Shown: in pieces, positions 1 through 5,574 of the stretch
How the letters are laid out: the number at the start of each line of letters is the position of its first letter
Numbering within the stretch: the first letter of the stretch is position 1
From: an uncultured Ruminococcus sp.
GTDB taxonomy: Bacteria; Bacillota; Clostridia; Oscillospirales; Ruminococcaceae
Assembly (NCBI GenBank): GCA_947174965.1
Contig: CAMWKY010000158.1
Coordinates: 1-5,574, forward strand
Direction of reading: 5' to 3'
Length of the DNA stretch: 5,574 nt
Position numbers and translations under genes: made by a program
The notes under the pieces: generated by a model
Told to the model about the DNA's origin: nothing
Database searches by the model: none
What the model saw: only the letters and a program-made list of their open reading frames with translations

Positions 1-1217
1 AAGGGCTTTTTATGCCTACTTGACTGATTTTTTCTGTCGAACTCACGTTTGTAAAGTAGAGTTGTTCGCCTTTTACAATAGGATAGGTAAATATCCCATT
101 CATTCGCACTGCTGTCAATTGCCATAAAAGTAATCTGTTCCGGCGTGATACCAAAGCTGCCGTTCATTGCATGAATGAAGTCGCCGTTGATCTCTTTTAT
201 GCTGCCGTCCGGTGTCCGCAAATATAGCTTGCTGTCTAATGCAGCGTATTCACTGTAGCTGTGCCAGAGCAGCCATCCTTTAGGCAGTTCTGCATCCGGG
301 TTTGCCCATCCGCTGTCCGGATAGGATTCATGCTGCTGCGTATCTCCGCTTTCATGAAACGACGTGATCTTTACATAGTCGATCACAAATTCAGTCGTAT
401 CAAAATCGGGTGTTCCTGCCCAATATTTCGAAAACCAGAGACCAAGCCAGAATCTGCTTTCATTTGTGGGGATAAAATCATAAGATGTATAAGTCAGCAC
501 ATCATCAAAAAAATATTCCACTCTTGGCGTTTCCATATCACTGCCTGTGTGCCAATCAAAGCGATAGGTATGGAATTCATCGTCCGCCTGATCTCCGCAA
601 TTCACAGATTTTGTTATGTAGTCCTCCTCTGTGATCCAGGTGGCGCAGAGTGCGTGACTGAGACTGAAATCGTCGTCATCATCTCTTCTGGGAAACTCCA
701 TATCGATCTCATGATTGGTGATTTTTACATCATCGCCAAAGTAATCCTCCTCATATTCAAACGTCCACATGGCAGAACAGCAGCCAAGAACCGGAGCGAT
801 CTTTGCACGAATCTCATAGCTGCCGGAGGCGTAATATTCCCTTGTGGCAATCGCACCGCCACAGCGTTTTCCGTCCGAACGTTGGCTGCCATCACGGTTG
901 ATACCTTTCTGTTCCCCCTCATATAGATCACCCAGTCCTGTGAGAATCAGATGTCCGTCCCAGATTGCAATATTTTCAGAGACCACTCCGCCGTTATAGT
1001 CAACTGTTTCGCCGTTTTCCGCCACTGTGCCGCCCCAGTTTTTCTCGGCAATCAGCCATTTATTCATATCAAGCCGTGATCTTGTAAAATCATCGTAGAA
1101 AATATCATCAGCATCGGATACAGCTGTAGCTGTTGTAAACGGCATCATGCAGGACATGGCAAATACGGTTATAAGAGTAAAAAAACACTTGAAAGCGTTT
1201 GATAGGTGATTTTTCAT
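1..1217 (-). CDS. Secreted glycoside hydrolase family 16 protein, C terminus cut by the window edge
   Basis: Translating the minus strand from the ATG at 1217-1215 gives 405 codons with no stop before the left edge. Residues 1-34 look like a Sec signal peptide: MKNH start, a hydrophobic core around CFFTLITVFAMSCMMPF, then a small-residue TATA segment. Residues about 40-285 are a GH16 beta-jelly-roll. The family's active-site motif EIDME is at 170-174, with E170 the expected nucleophile, D172 the assisting acid and E174 the acid/base. Late GH16 signatures FHTYRFDW, YWAGTPDF and VIDYVKI also appear. The motif has no extra residue (no beta-bulge). It is followed by PRR and five Asp (179-183). 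A linker (about 288-312) leads into GWLLWHSYSEY (314-324) and FMAID..EWDIYL (364-378), which resembles a TolB/DPP6-type propeller blade. Known of the family: extracellular hydrolysis of beta-glucans or galactans. The substrate here cannot be told. The last 27 or so codons look odd (see findings). Confidence 0.92.
   Translation of the reverse strand, partial: MKNHLSNAFKCFFTLITVFAMSCMMPFTTATAVSDADDIFYDDFTRSRLDMNKWLIAEKNWGGTVAENGETVDYNGGVVSENIAIWDGHLILTGLGDLYEGEQKGINRDGSQRSDGKRCGGAIATREYYASGSYEIRAKIAPVLGCCSAMWTFEYEEDYFGDDVKITNHEIDMEFPRRDDDDDFSLSHALCATWITEEDYITKSVNCGDQADDEFHTYRFDWHTGSDMETPRVEYFFDDVLTYTSYDFIPTNESRFWLGLWFSKYWAGTPDFDTTEFVIDYVKITSFHESGDTQQHESYPDSGWANPDAELPKGWLLWHSYSEYAALDSKLYLRTPDGSIKEINGDFIHAMNGSFGITPEQITFMAIDSSANEWDIYLSYCKRRTTLLYKREFDRKNQSSRHKKP
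1190..1203. promoter_or_regulatory. Possible catabolite-response (cre-like) element inside the 5' end of the GH16 gene
   Basis: The plus strand reads TGAAAGCGTTTGAT. Its first ten bases fit the Gram-positive CcpA cre core TGWAANCGNT; the last part (consensus WCA) does not. It covers codons 5-10 of the GH16 gene. Cre sites within early coding sequence are known to act as roadblocks in Bacillus and relatives, and a sugar-polymer hydrolase is a sensible target. The ten-base core could also arise by chance in a window this size, and it may only encode the start of the signal peptide (Asn-Ala-Phe). Confidence 0.25.
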
Positions 1218-1227
1218 AAGCAGCACA

Positions 1228-1231
1228 CTCC
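1228..1231 (-). promoter_or_regulatory. Ribosome binding site of the GH16 gene
   Basis: GGAG on the minus strand lies 10 bases upstream of the ATG at 1217. It is the only good Shine-Dalgarno match near the start, and the protein begins with a well-formed signal peptide from this Met, so the start choice is firm. Only 23 bases separate this ATG from the stop of the LigT remnant, so any promoter for the GH16 gene must lie within the remnant or further upstream. I see no clear -35/-10 pair. Confidence 0.7.
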
Positions 1232-1240
1232 GATATAGCA

Positions 1241-1582
1241 TTACACAAGTTCTATTGAACCAATTTTTGTATAGATTTCATCATTCTGCAATAAATCTGA
1301 CCGCATAAGATCAATACGCCGTACAGTCATGGTTTCTTTTCTGACAGCAATATCTGAAAATCTCCACTTGCTTTCTGCGTTTCGCAGAAGTGTGATATGC
1401 GGAATGAATTTTTTCTTCCAAAACGGGATATCTCCTTCAGCAAGCATCTAACGAAGCTCCTTTGTATAATTTTCAAGTTCAGGATTATTCTCCAGGCTTG
1501 CCCACAGCAGGTTTCCGAAATGACCAATATATCCTCCTAGTGTGATATCAAATGGTTTATACTGTACCTTCTCTATTGCATT
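1241..1582 (-). pseudogene. Decayed 2'-5' RNA ligase / RNA 2',3'-cyclic phosphodiesterase (LigT/ThpR, 2H phosphoesterase) remnant
   Basis: One minus-strand frame reads NAIEKVQYKPFDITLGGY, then IGHFGNLLWASLENNPELE, then NYTKELR, a TAG stop at 1450-1448, and then MLAEGDIPFWKKKFIPHITLL and so on to a TAA at 1243-1241. Together this matches the C-terminal part (about 112 residues) of the LigT/ThpR family: the FDITLGGYG-like strand, LWASLE, a helix, then the second catalytic HxT motif as PHITL. The family is normally about 175-190 residues with two HxT motifs. The N-terminal part with the first HxT is absent, and the frame closes upstream at 1613-1615. The TAG replaces a sense codon within a helix. 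The downstream part (1447-1241, 68 codons) has an accidental AGGAG at 1461-1457 nine bases before its ATG and might be translated, but one HxT alone should not be active. Family identity is from pattern recognition; the pseudogene status follows from the stop and the missing half. Confidence 0.72.
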
Positions 1583-1778
1583 CCTCTGACAATTTCCGTA
1601 GCTCTTTATACTTCACACCCACAAGTGCGCTCATGGTATGATTATTCAGCAATTCAATGGCACTAGCGTGTTTCTCTCTCGCATTCGAAACTATCCACAC
1701 AACAACACTTGCATCCAAATCAGAAGCGTATGTCAAGTACTTTTGCTTCTCCTCCTGATATTCCTCGTATATCTGCAA
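1557..1778 (-). CDS. Doubtful small ORF overlapping the helicase 3' end
   Basis: This is a 73-codon frame opening with TTG at 1778-1776 and closing with TAA at 1559-1557. It overlaps the last 46 bases of the helicase gene in another frame and runs about 25 bases into the LigT remnant. The product would be charged and largely helical (YEEYQEEKQKY, SNAREKHASAIELLNN, KYKELRKLSEECNREG) with a short hydrophobic stretch, ASVVVWIV. I do not recognise it. Upstream there is only a weak AGG next to the TTG, and an in-frame TAG lies just before it. The alternatives are a chance frame, or debris of a gene lost when the LigT N terminus was replaced. No membrane segment or cysteine motif is visible. Confidence 0.22.
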   Translation of the reverse strand: MQIYEEYQEEKQKYLTYASDLDASVVVWIVSNAREKHASAIELLNNHTMSALVGVKYKELRKLSEECNREGTV

Positions 1779-4195
1779 CCTGAAACACTATAGTTTTCGC
1801 ATCCATAAAACTCACCGAATCTTCCATTTCTTCTTTTGAGTCTACCTCCACACTGTGGACAAATAAACGCTTCCTGTTTTATTTCAGATGCATATTGTGA
1901 AATCAGCTCATTGGCAAAGTCGGATTTATAGTCCTTTAGTGTTACTAGGATTACTTTCCTCTTTGCTCTTGTCATGGCAACATAAAATAGCCGCCGTTCT
2001 TCTGCATCGGGGAATTGGTCACTATTTTCAAGTAGCAAATTAAGTATAGGAGAATCCTGAATTTTACTAGGAAACCCCATTTTTCCGTTTTTATTATTCA
2101 GAATAAAAACGTAATCCGCCTGTAATCCCTTGGACTTATGAGCAGTTAAAAACTTGATTATCAAATCTCGCCGATTATGATAGAATACACGTGTAACACC
2201 TTCTTGATTATCATACTTATAAGTTAAAGTGCTATTATGGTCAAGAATTTTAATATCGAATGTATATCGTCCAATCAGAAACACCGTGCTGCCTTGTGGT
2301 AATTCATCAAGTCTGTTAAGCATAAATTCGATTGCGTATTTTTCTGTGTAACCTTCTACTTCACCCAGAACATACTTTTCCTCGTAAGTTGCTCCACGGA
2401 TGGATTTTCTAAGTTGTAGCGGATTACGCATGATAAATGAGCTGGTGATATCGATCATTCTTTGTGAGAAACGATACGTGGTTTCAATTCGGCTTATTTC
2501 GGATGAGCCCCAGTATTTCTTAAACTGCTGAATATAGCCAATGTCACTTCCATTGAAACGATAGATACTCTGCCAGTCATCTCCAACGCAGAAAAGTTTA
2601 AAATCTGCTGATACCCTCATAGTACTTAGCAGCTCATATCTTGATTTTGAAATATCCTGATACTCATCTACTATTACGACTTTGTATCTGTTCACATATT
2701 TGCCTTCACGAACGTAGTCAGCAGCAGTATTGATCATATCATTAAAATCTATTTCATCATTGTCTCGGAGATGGTTATTATAGCTATCCCAAATTGGTGA
2801 TATAAGATCAAGAAGATATGAAACCTCTGCCGATGCTATTGCGGTAGCATTGCGTCTTTGCATTATATCTATATCATATCGATTGCTTTTCATGAGATTA
2901 ATCACGGTTTCAATAAGCTGAATAAGTCCGTCAAGAACATTTTTATTATCATCGGTTATCTTCTTCCAAAGATCTTCCTGCGGTATGGGCGCAAAGGTAA
3001 CACATTTTTCTCTGAGTTTTTCCTCAAGTGCAGATGTTAGCACACCTTCATAGTTTTCATATGCAAATGACTCAATCATTGTTGTTGCATTATTCTTATG
3101 AAGTTCTCGCTTCCATTTGATAGATGCAACATAATCATTTTGAAAATATGACGGCGGATTCCCGTTCCGGTCGATTCCGAAATACTCAATATAAATATCA
3201 TACTCGGGGAGATAAAAGTCCGGTTTGTATTGACCGAAATCTTTTGTTCTCGTATCGATGCTATACGGAGCTTCATATATATACTCAACTCCGTTGAGAT
3301 ACAAGAAATTTGCTATTTCAACTTCGCCATAGCTTTTCATGGTTTCATGTTTCAGCGAAACAGGAGGATTCTTTTTTAGATGTTCTTGATATTCCTGCAT
3401 TGATTTGAAATCAAATTCCGATCTGATGAGATATTGTTTCCTTATCAGATACATATTCAGCATTTTGAGGTATTCATCGTTTCGCATAAGTGTTTCAAGT
3501 TCTTGCTTAATAAAACGATGTTGCTGCAACTGAGTGATTTTAGGTTTTACACCATTTACCTCGGTGATGATGTTCATTCCAAGTTTGTGGAAGGTGGATG
3601 CTTCTATTGGCAAACCTGTTTCACTGTGTATTCTTTCCTTCATTTCAGAAGCAGATGCATTTGTGAAGGAGAGAACAAGAATTTCATTTTGCTTGTACTT
3701 GTCAGTTTTCAAAAGATATTTAATCAAGCCAACAATTGTAGTCGTCTTTCCCGTCCCGGCTCCAGCCAAAACAAGATGCGTATGGACATCTTTTGATATA
3801 GCAACAAGCTGCTGCTTATCCAAGTGCTTTCCTTCGACTTGTCCAACAACCGAATATATCTCAGCTGCTCTATCATTAGCAGTTGCCTCATTATGAGAAT
3901 CCCTAGTTTTATCAAGTTCTTTTTCTACTAATAACAAAGATTCAATCTTTCTTGACAGTTCTCGGTACCTTTTGGCTCTTTTAAGATTTGGAATACTAGT
4001 ATCAGAATGCATAACTGTAATTAGTTCCCCATACTTTTTTCTCCAAATAGAGATATCATCATCTGTGATAAATCTGTCAGAACATGAAAACAGTTGGTTC
4101 AGTTCTTCTTCCGCTGCATCAATTTTACTGATTAACATAATACAGCGCTCATCTCGAATCTTTTTCTTTTCTCTGATTCTATCAAATATCCACAT
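1733..4195 (-). CDS. Helicase IV-like SF1 (UvrD/Rep family) DNA helicase with nuclease-like insert and C-terminal zinc ribbon
   Basis: A complete 820-residue protein, expected to be a cytoplasmic ATP-dependent 3'-5' DNA translocase. Order of parts: charged helical N terminus (1-120); a Q-motif-like KQQL (127-130); Walker A GAGTGKTT (145-152, catalytic K150); motif Ia LSFTN (175-179); motif Ib around ASTFHKLG (199-206); Walker B/motif II VDEYQD (509-514); motif III GDDWQSIYRF (538-547); motif IV ETTYRFS (571-577); motif V TAHKSKGLQADYV (684-696); motif VI EERRLFYVAMTRAKRK (732-747). GDDWQSIYRF, TTYRF, SKGLQADYV and FPDAEERRLFYVA resemble E. coli helicase IV (HelD) more than UvrD or PcrA. Residues about 284-375 insert a PD-(D/E)XK-like module (GEVEIANFLYL, YKPDFYL, YIEYFG). 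The C terminus carries CX2C-X16-CX7C (C779, C782, C799, C807), as in topoisomerase zinc ribbons. The start ATG has a good ribosome binding site. No frame break was seen. It lies 57 bases downstream of the neighbouring helicase-nuclease gene. Its function in repair versus defence is undetermined. Confidence 0.93.
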   Translation of the reverse strand: MWIFDRIREKKKIRDERCIMLISKIDAAEEELNQLFSCSDRFITDDDISIWRKKYGELITVMHSDTSIPNLKRAKRYRELSRKIESLLLVEKELDKTRDSHNEATANDRAAEIYSVVGQVEGKHLDKQQLVAISKDVHTHLVLAGAGTGKTTTIVGLIKYLLKTDKYKQNEILVLSFTNASASEMKERIHSETGLPIEASTFHKLGMNIITEVNGVKPKITQLQQHRFIKQELETLMRNDEYLKMLNMYLIRKQYLIRSEFDFKSMQEYQEHLKKNPPVSLKHETMKSYGEVEIANFLYLNGVEYIYEAPYSIDTRTKDFGQYKPDFYLPEYDIYIEYFGIDRNGNPPSYFQNDYVASIKWKRELHKNNATTMIESFAYENYEGVLTSALEEKLREKCVTFAPIPQEDLWKKITDDNKNVLDGLIQLIETVINLMKSNRYDIDIMQRRNATAIASAEVSYLLDLISPIWDSYNNHLRDNDEIDFNDMINTAADYVREGKYVNRYKVVIVDEYQDISKSRYELLSTMRVSADFKLFCVGDDWQSIYRFNGSDIGYIQQFKKYWGSSEISRIETTYRFSQRMIDITSSFIMRNPLQLRKSIRGATYEEKYVLGEVEGYTEKYAIEFMLNRLDELPQGSTVFLIGRYTFDIKILDHNSTLTYKYDNQEGVTRVFYHNRRDLIIKFLTAHKSKGLQADYVFILNNKNGKMGFPSKIQDSPILNLLLENSDQFPDAEERRLFYVAMTRAKRKVILVTLKDYKSDFANELISQYASEIKQEAFICPQCGGRLKRRNGRFGEFYGCENYSVSGCRYTRNIRRRSKST

Positions 4196-4203
4196 ATATC
4201 GTA

Positions 4204-4208
4204 CCTCT
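4204..4208 (-). promoter_or_regulatory. Ribosome binding site of the helicase IV-like gene
   Basis: AGAGG on the minus strand lies eight bases upstream of the ATG at 4195-4193, which supports that start. The 57-base gap to the upstream stop (4252-4196) holds this site but no convincing -35/-10 pair, hairpin or T-run, so co-transcription with the upstream gene is the simplest reading. Confidence 0.7.
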
Positions 4209-4252
4209 TATGTTACAATTAAAAACGCACAACATGGCATACAAAGTGAATA

Positions 4253-5574
4253 TCATTGACTTTTTCTGCTGCAATCTCTGCATATGCCAAGATTCACGTG
4301 ATCTTGTCCTCCATATGAGGCAAACTCTACATCCTGTTTTATGGCATCACATCTCTCGCACTTCACCCATCTGTTCTTATAGCGGTCACGAATTATGCAA
4401 GTCTGCTGGATGAACAAATCCTTGACATCTTCGTATCCGATTTCATACCGTTCCTGCTTATTATCTTTCTTCGGTTTATGTGAAACTACTTGCTCTGCAG
4501 TGCTATCAGAAACAAGGTGGAGCATTTTATTGCTCAAAACCATCTCAAGGAGCAGTTTACTAACACCGCCTTTGTCAAATTTGACATCAATTAAGTGTGA
4601 ACCGTTAAATTCACTGATTTTCAAAATTGTTCCTTCGCCAAAGCTCGTATGGCTGACTTTTGCTCCGACAGTGTATTTTGCCAGTTTGTCAGATTTGACA
4701 GATTCAGCTGTTTGCCTTGTATGGCTCGCCTGAATGACTATTGGCTTTGGAGTGATAGCGGATGGTTCATAATAAGCGGTGATTTTATTCTTTGTTATCG
4801 CATTTGCTACTGCATCGAGGAATTTCTTCTTATCTGGAACTCTTACTTCATAAGCCGTATTATCACGAGTATTCCATAGAATTCCTTTTTCGAGCTTCAG
4901 AGCAACAATATAGCAGGCACACTGAAGAAAATGTTCATGGGAAAGTTCGGATACGAATTTCAGCTCATATACGATACCGTCTTTCACAACATCTGCAAAT
5001 CCACCAGCAATAAACAACTGATTTCCGTCTTTTTTATCTGAAAATGGTATACGACACCCTACCTGCGCATTTTCATTATGCTGAAGTCTTGTAAATAAAC
5101 GGTCAGCTATCTGGTTTGCCGCTTCCTCATTTACAAACGGCAAGTCTACCTGTGTCCGATATCGGTCTTGATTGGTTTCAAGAGATACCAAAAACAAAAT
5201 TTTATGTTCAAGGCTTGATTGCTTGACTTTGTTTGTCCATAGCGTTTCCTTATTATCATGAAGCGAAATATACATTTCGATAGCTTTATCTATCTCATAA
5301 TTATCAAAAAACATAGCTTCCTGATAAATGCCAATGCAAGGCGAGAGATCAATCATTCCATCTGTGCTTTTTACTTCGATCACATTACGATCTTCGGATA
5401 CGATAGGTTTCGTCTGCAACAACGAGAAACAATTTTCTATATCCTCACGATATTTGAAATCAAACATGGAGGCAATGTCAACATCAGACAGGTTTTGATT
5501 TTCATCAACCCTTGTTGAAAGTGTAGCTTCGGACAGCATTTCTTCACCGCTGTTCACGAATATGATTCTTAATT
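4253..5574 (-). CDS. C-terminal part of a probable SF1 helicase-nuclease: RecB-type nuclease, UvrD-type Tudor domain and zinc ribbon
   Basis: The frame is open to the right edge and ends with TGA at 4255-4253; the 5' end is outside. Residue numbers here count from a GTG at 5557, which is probably not the true start: no ribosome binding site precedes it and codons for LRIIF lie upstream. LRIIFVN resembles the strand just after helicase motif VI, which suggests that a UvrD-like ATPase lies outside the window (inference). Residues about 150-245 form a PD-(D/E)XK nuclease of the RecB/Cas4 type: GGFADVV (D189), YELK (E198, K200) and QCACY (Q212, Y216; the QxxxY signature). Residues 294-347 (YTVGAKVSHTSFGEGTILKI, then VKF...GGVSKLLL) match the Tudor-like C-terminal domain of PcrA/UvrD, which in those proteins contacts RNA polymerase. 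A zinc ribbon follows: C400, C403, C426, C429. The probable role is DNA processing in repair or defence together with the helicase downstream. Confidence 0.8.
   Translation of the reverse strand, partial: LRIIFVNSGEEMLSEATLSTRVDENQNLSDVDIASMFDFKYREDIENCFSLLQTKPIVSEDRNVIEVKSTDGMIDLSPCIGIYQEAMFFDNYEIDKAIEMYISLHDNKETLWTNKVKQSSLEHKILFLVSLETNQDRYRTQVDLPFVNEEAANQIADRLFTRLQHNENAQVGCRIPFSDKKDGNQLFIAGGFADVVKDGIVYELKFVSELSHEHFLQCACYIVALKLEKGILWNTRDNTAYEVRVPDKKKFLDAVANAITKNKITAYYEPSAITPKPIVIQASHTRQTAESVKSDKLAKYTVGAKVSHTSFGEGTILKISEFNGSHLIDVKFDKGGVSKLLLEMVLSNKMLHLVSDSTAEQVVSHKPKKDNKQERYEIGYEDVKDLFIQQTCIIRDRYKNRWVKCERCDAIKQDVEFASYGGQDHVNLGICRDCSRKSQ

Noticed and set aside
81..96. Short inverted repeat GGATA...TATCC
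   Set aside because: A five-base stem with no T-run, inside the GH16 frame. It is too weak to call a terminator or a transposon end.
261..926. Plus-strand open frame of 221 codons
   Set aside because: It lies antisense to the GH16 catalytic domain. Its product shows no recognisable motifs, while the minus frame carries the full GH16 signature.
1218..1260. Possible promoter (TATATC) and GTTC-AATA-GAAC inverted repeat upstream of the GH16 gene
   Set aside because: TATATC would start transcription at the ribosome binding site and has no -35 partner at a usual distance. The four-base arms of the repeat are too short to support an operator or terminator.
1327..1527. Minus-strand 66-codon frame across the LigT remnant
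   Set aside because: It reads the LigT bases in the wrong frame. The LigT frame, interrupted by one TAG, gives the family pattern instead.
1720..1806. 28-codon ATG frame inside the helicase zinc-ribbon tail (MDAKTIVFQV start)
   Set aside because: It is very short, entirely overlaps the conserved zinc-ribbon coding sequence, and has no homology that I recognise.
3434..3896. Two overlapping plus-strand frames of 120 codons each
   Set aside because: Both are antisense to the helicase region holding Walker A and motif Ia. Their products are low-complexity and hydrophobic with no family pattern.
4196..4252. Promoter candidates TTGTAT/TAATTG in the gap between the two helicase genes
   Set aside because: Both boxes match the sigma-A consensus poorly in an AT-rich gap, so they are not distinguishable from background.
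4210..5518. Several plus-strand frames of 60-112 codons
   Set aside because: All are opposite the nuclease-Tudor gene, whose minus-strand frame shows conserved domains throughout.

Overview
The window looks like a piece of a low-to-mid GC Gram-positive chromosome, most likely an anaerobic gut Clostridia/Ruminococcus-type bacterium. The grounds are a secreted GH16 glycan hydrolase with a C-terminal TolB-like propeller start, purine-rich Shine-Dalgarno sites, and moderate to low GC. This placement is an inference from gene content and style; no marker gene is present.

Every gene I can support is on the minus strand, so transcription runs from right to left. From right to left: (1) 5574-4253, the C-terminal part of a large protein that runs off the right edge. 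It carries a RecB/Cas4-type PD-(D/E)XK nuclease domain, a PcrA/UvrD-type C-terminal Tudor-like domain and a terminal four-cysteine zinc ribbon, and is probably the tail of an SF1 (UvrD-type) helicase-nuclease. (2) 4195-1733, a complete 820-residue helicase IV-like SF1 helicase. It has all main helicase motifs, a nuclease-like insertion between motifs Ib and II, and a topoisomerase-type zinc ribbon at the C terminus. (3) A doubtful 73-codon frame (1778-1557) that overlaps the helicase 3' end. (4) A decayed remnant of a 2'-5' RNA ligase/RNA 2',3'-cyclic phosphodiesterase (LigT/ThpR) gene, which lacks its N-terminal part and carries an in-frame TAG. (5) 1217 to the left edge, a secreted GH16 glycoside hydrolase with a signal peptide, the intact EIDME catalytic motif and the start of a TolB-like propeller; its 3' end is outside the window.

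The two helicase genes are 57 bases apart in the same direction with no visible terminator between them, so they plausibly form one transcription unit for DNA processing (repair, recombination or defence). The helicase part is visibly more AT-rich than the GH16 part. The LigT remnant lies at the junction, which is consistent with an acquired helicase block that damaged an older gene. The most interesting element is the pair of neighbouring helicases, each joined to a nuclease-like fold and a zinc ribbon. I cannot assign the pair to a named defence system from this window. No tRNA, rRNA, CRISPR array, insertion sequence or convincing rho-independent terminator was seen, and there is no gene-free stretch longer than 300 bases.
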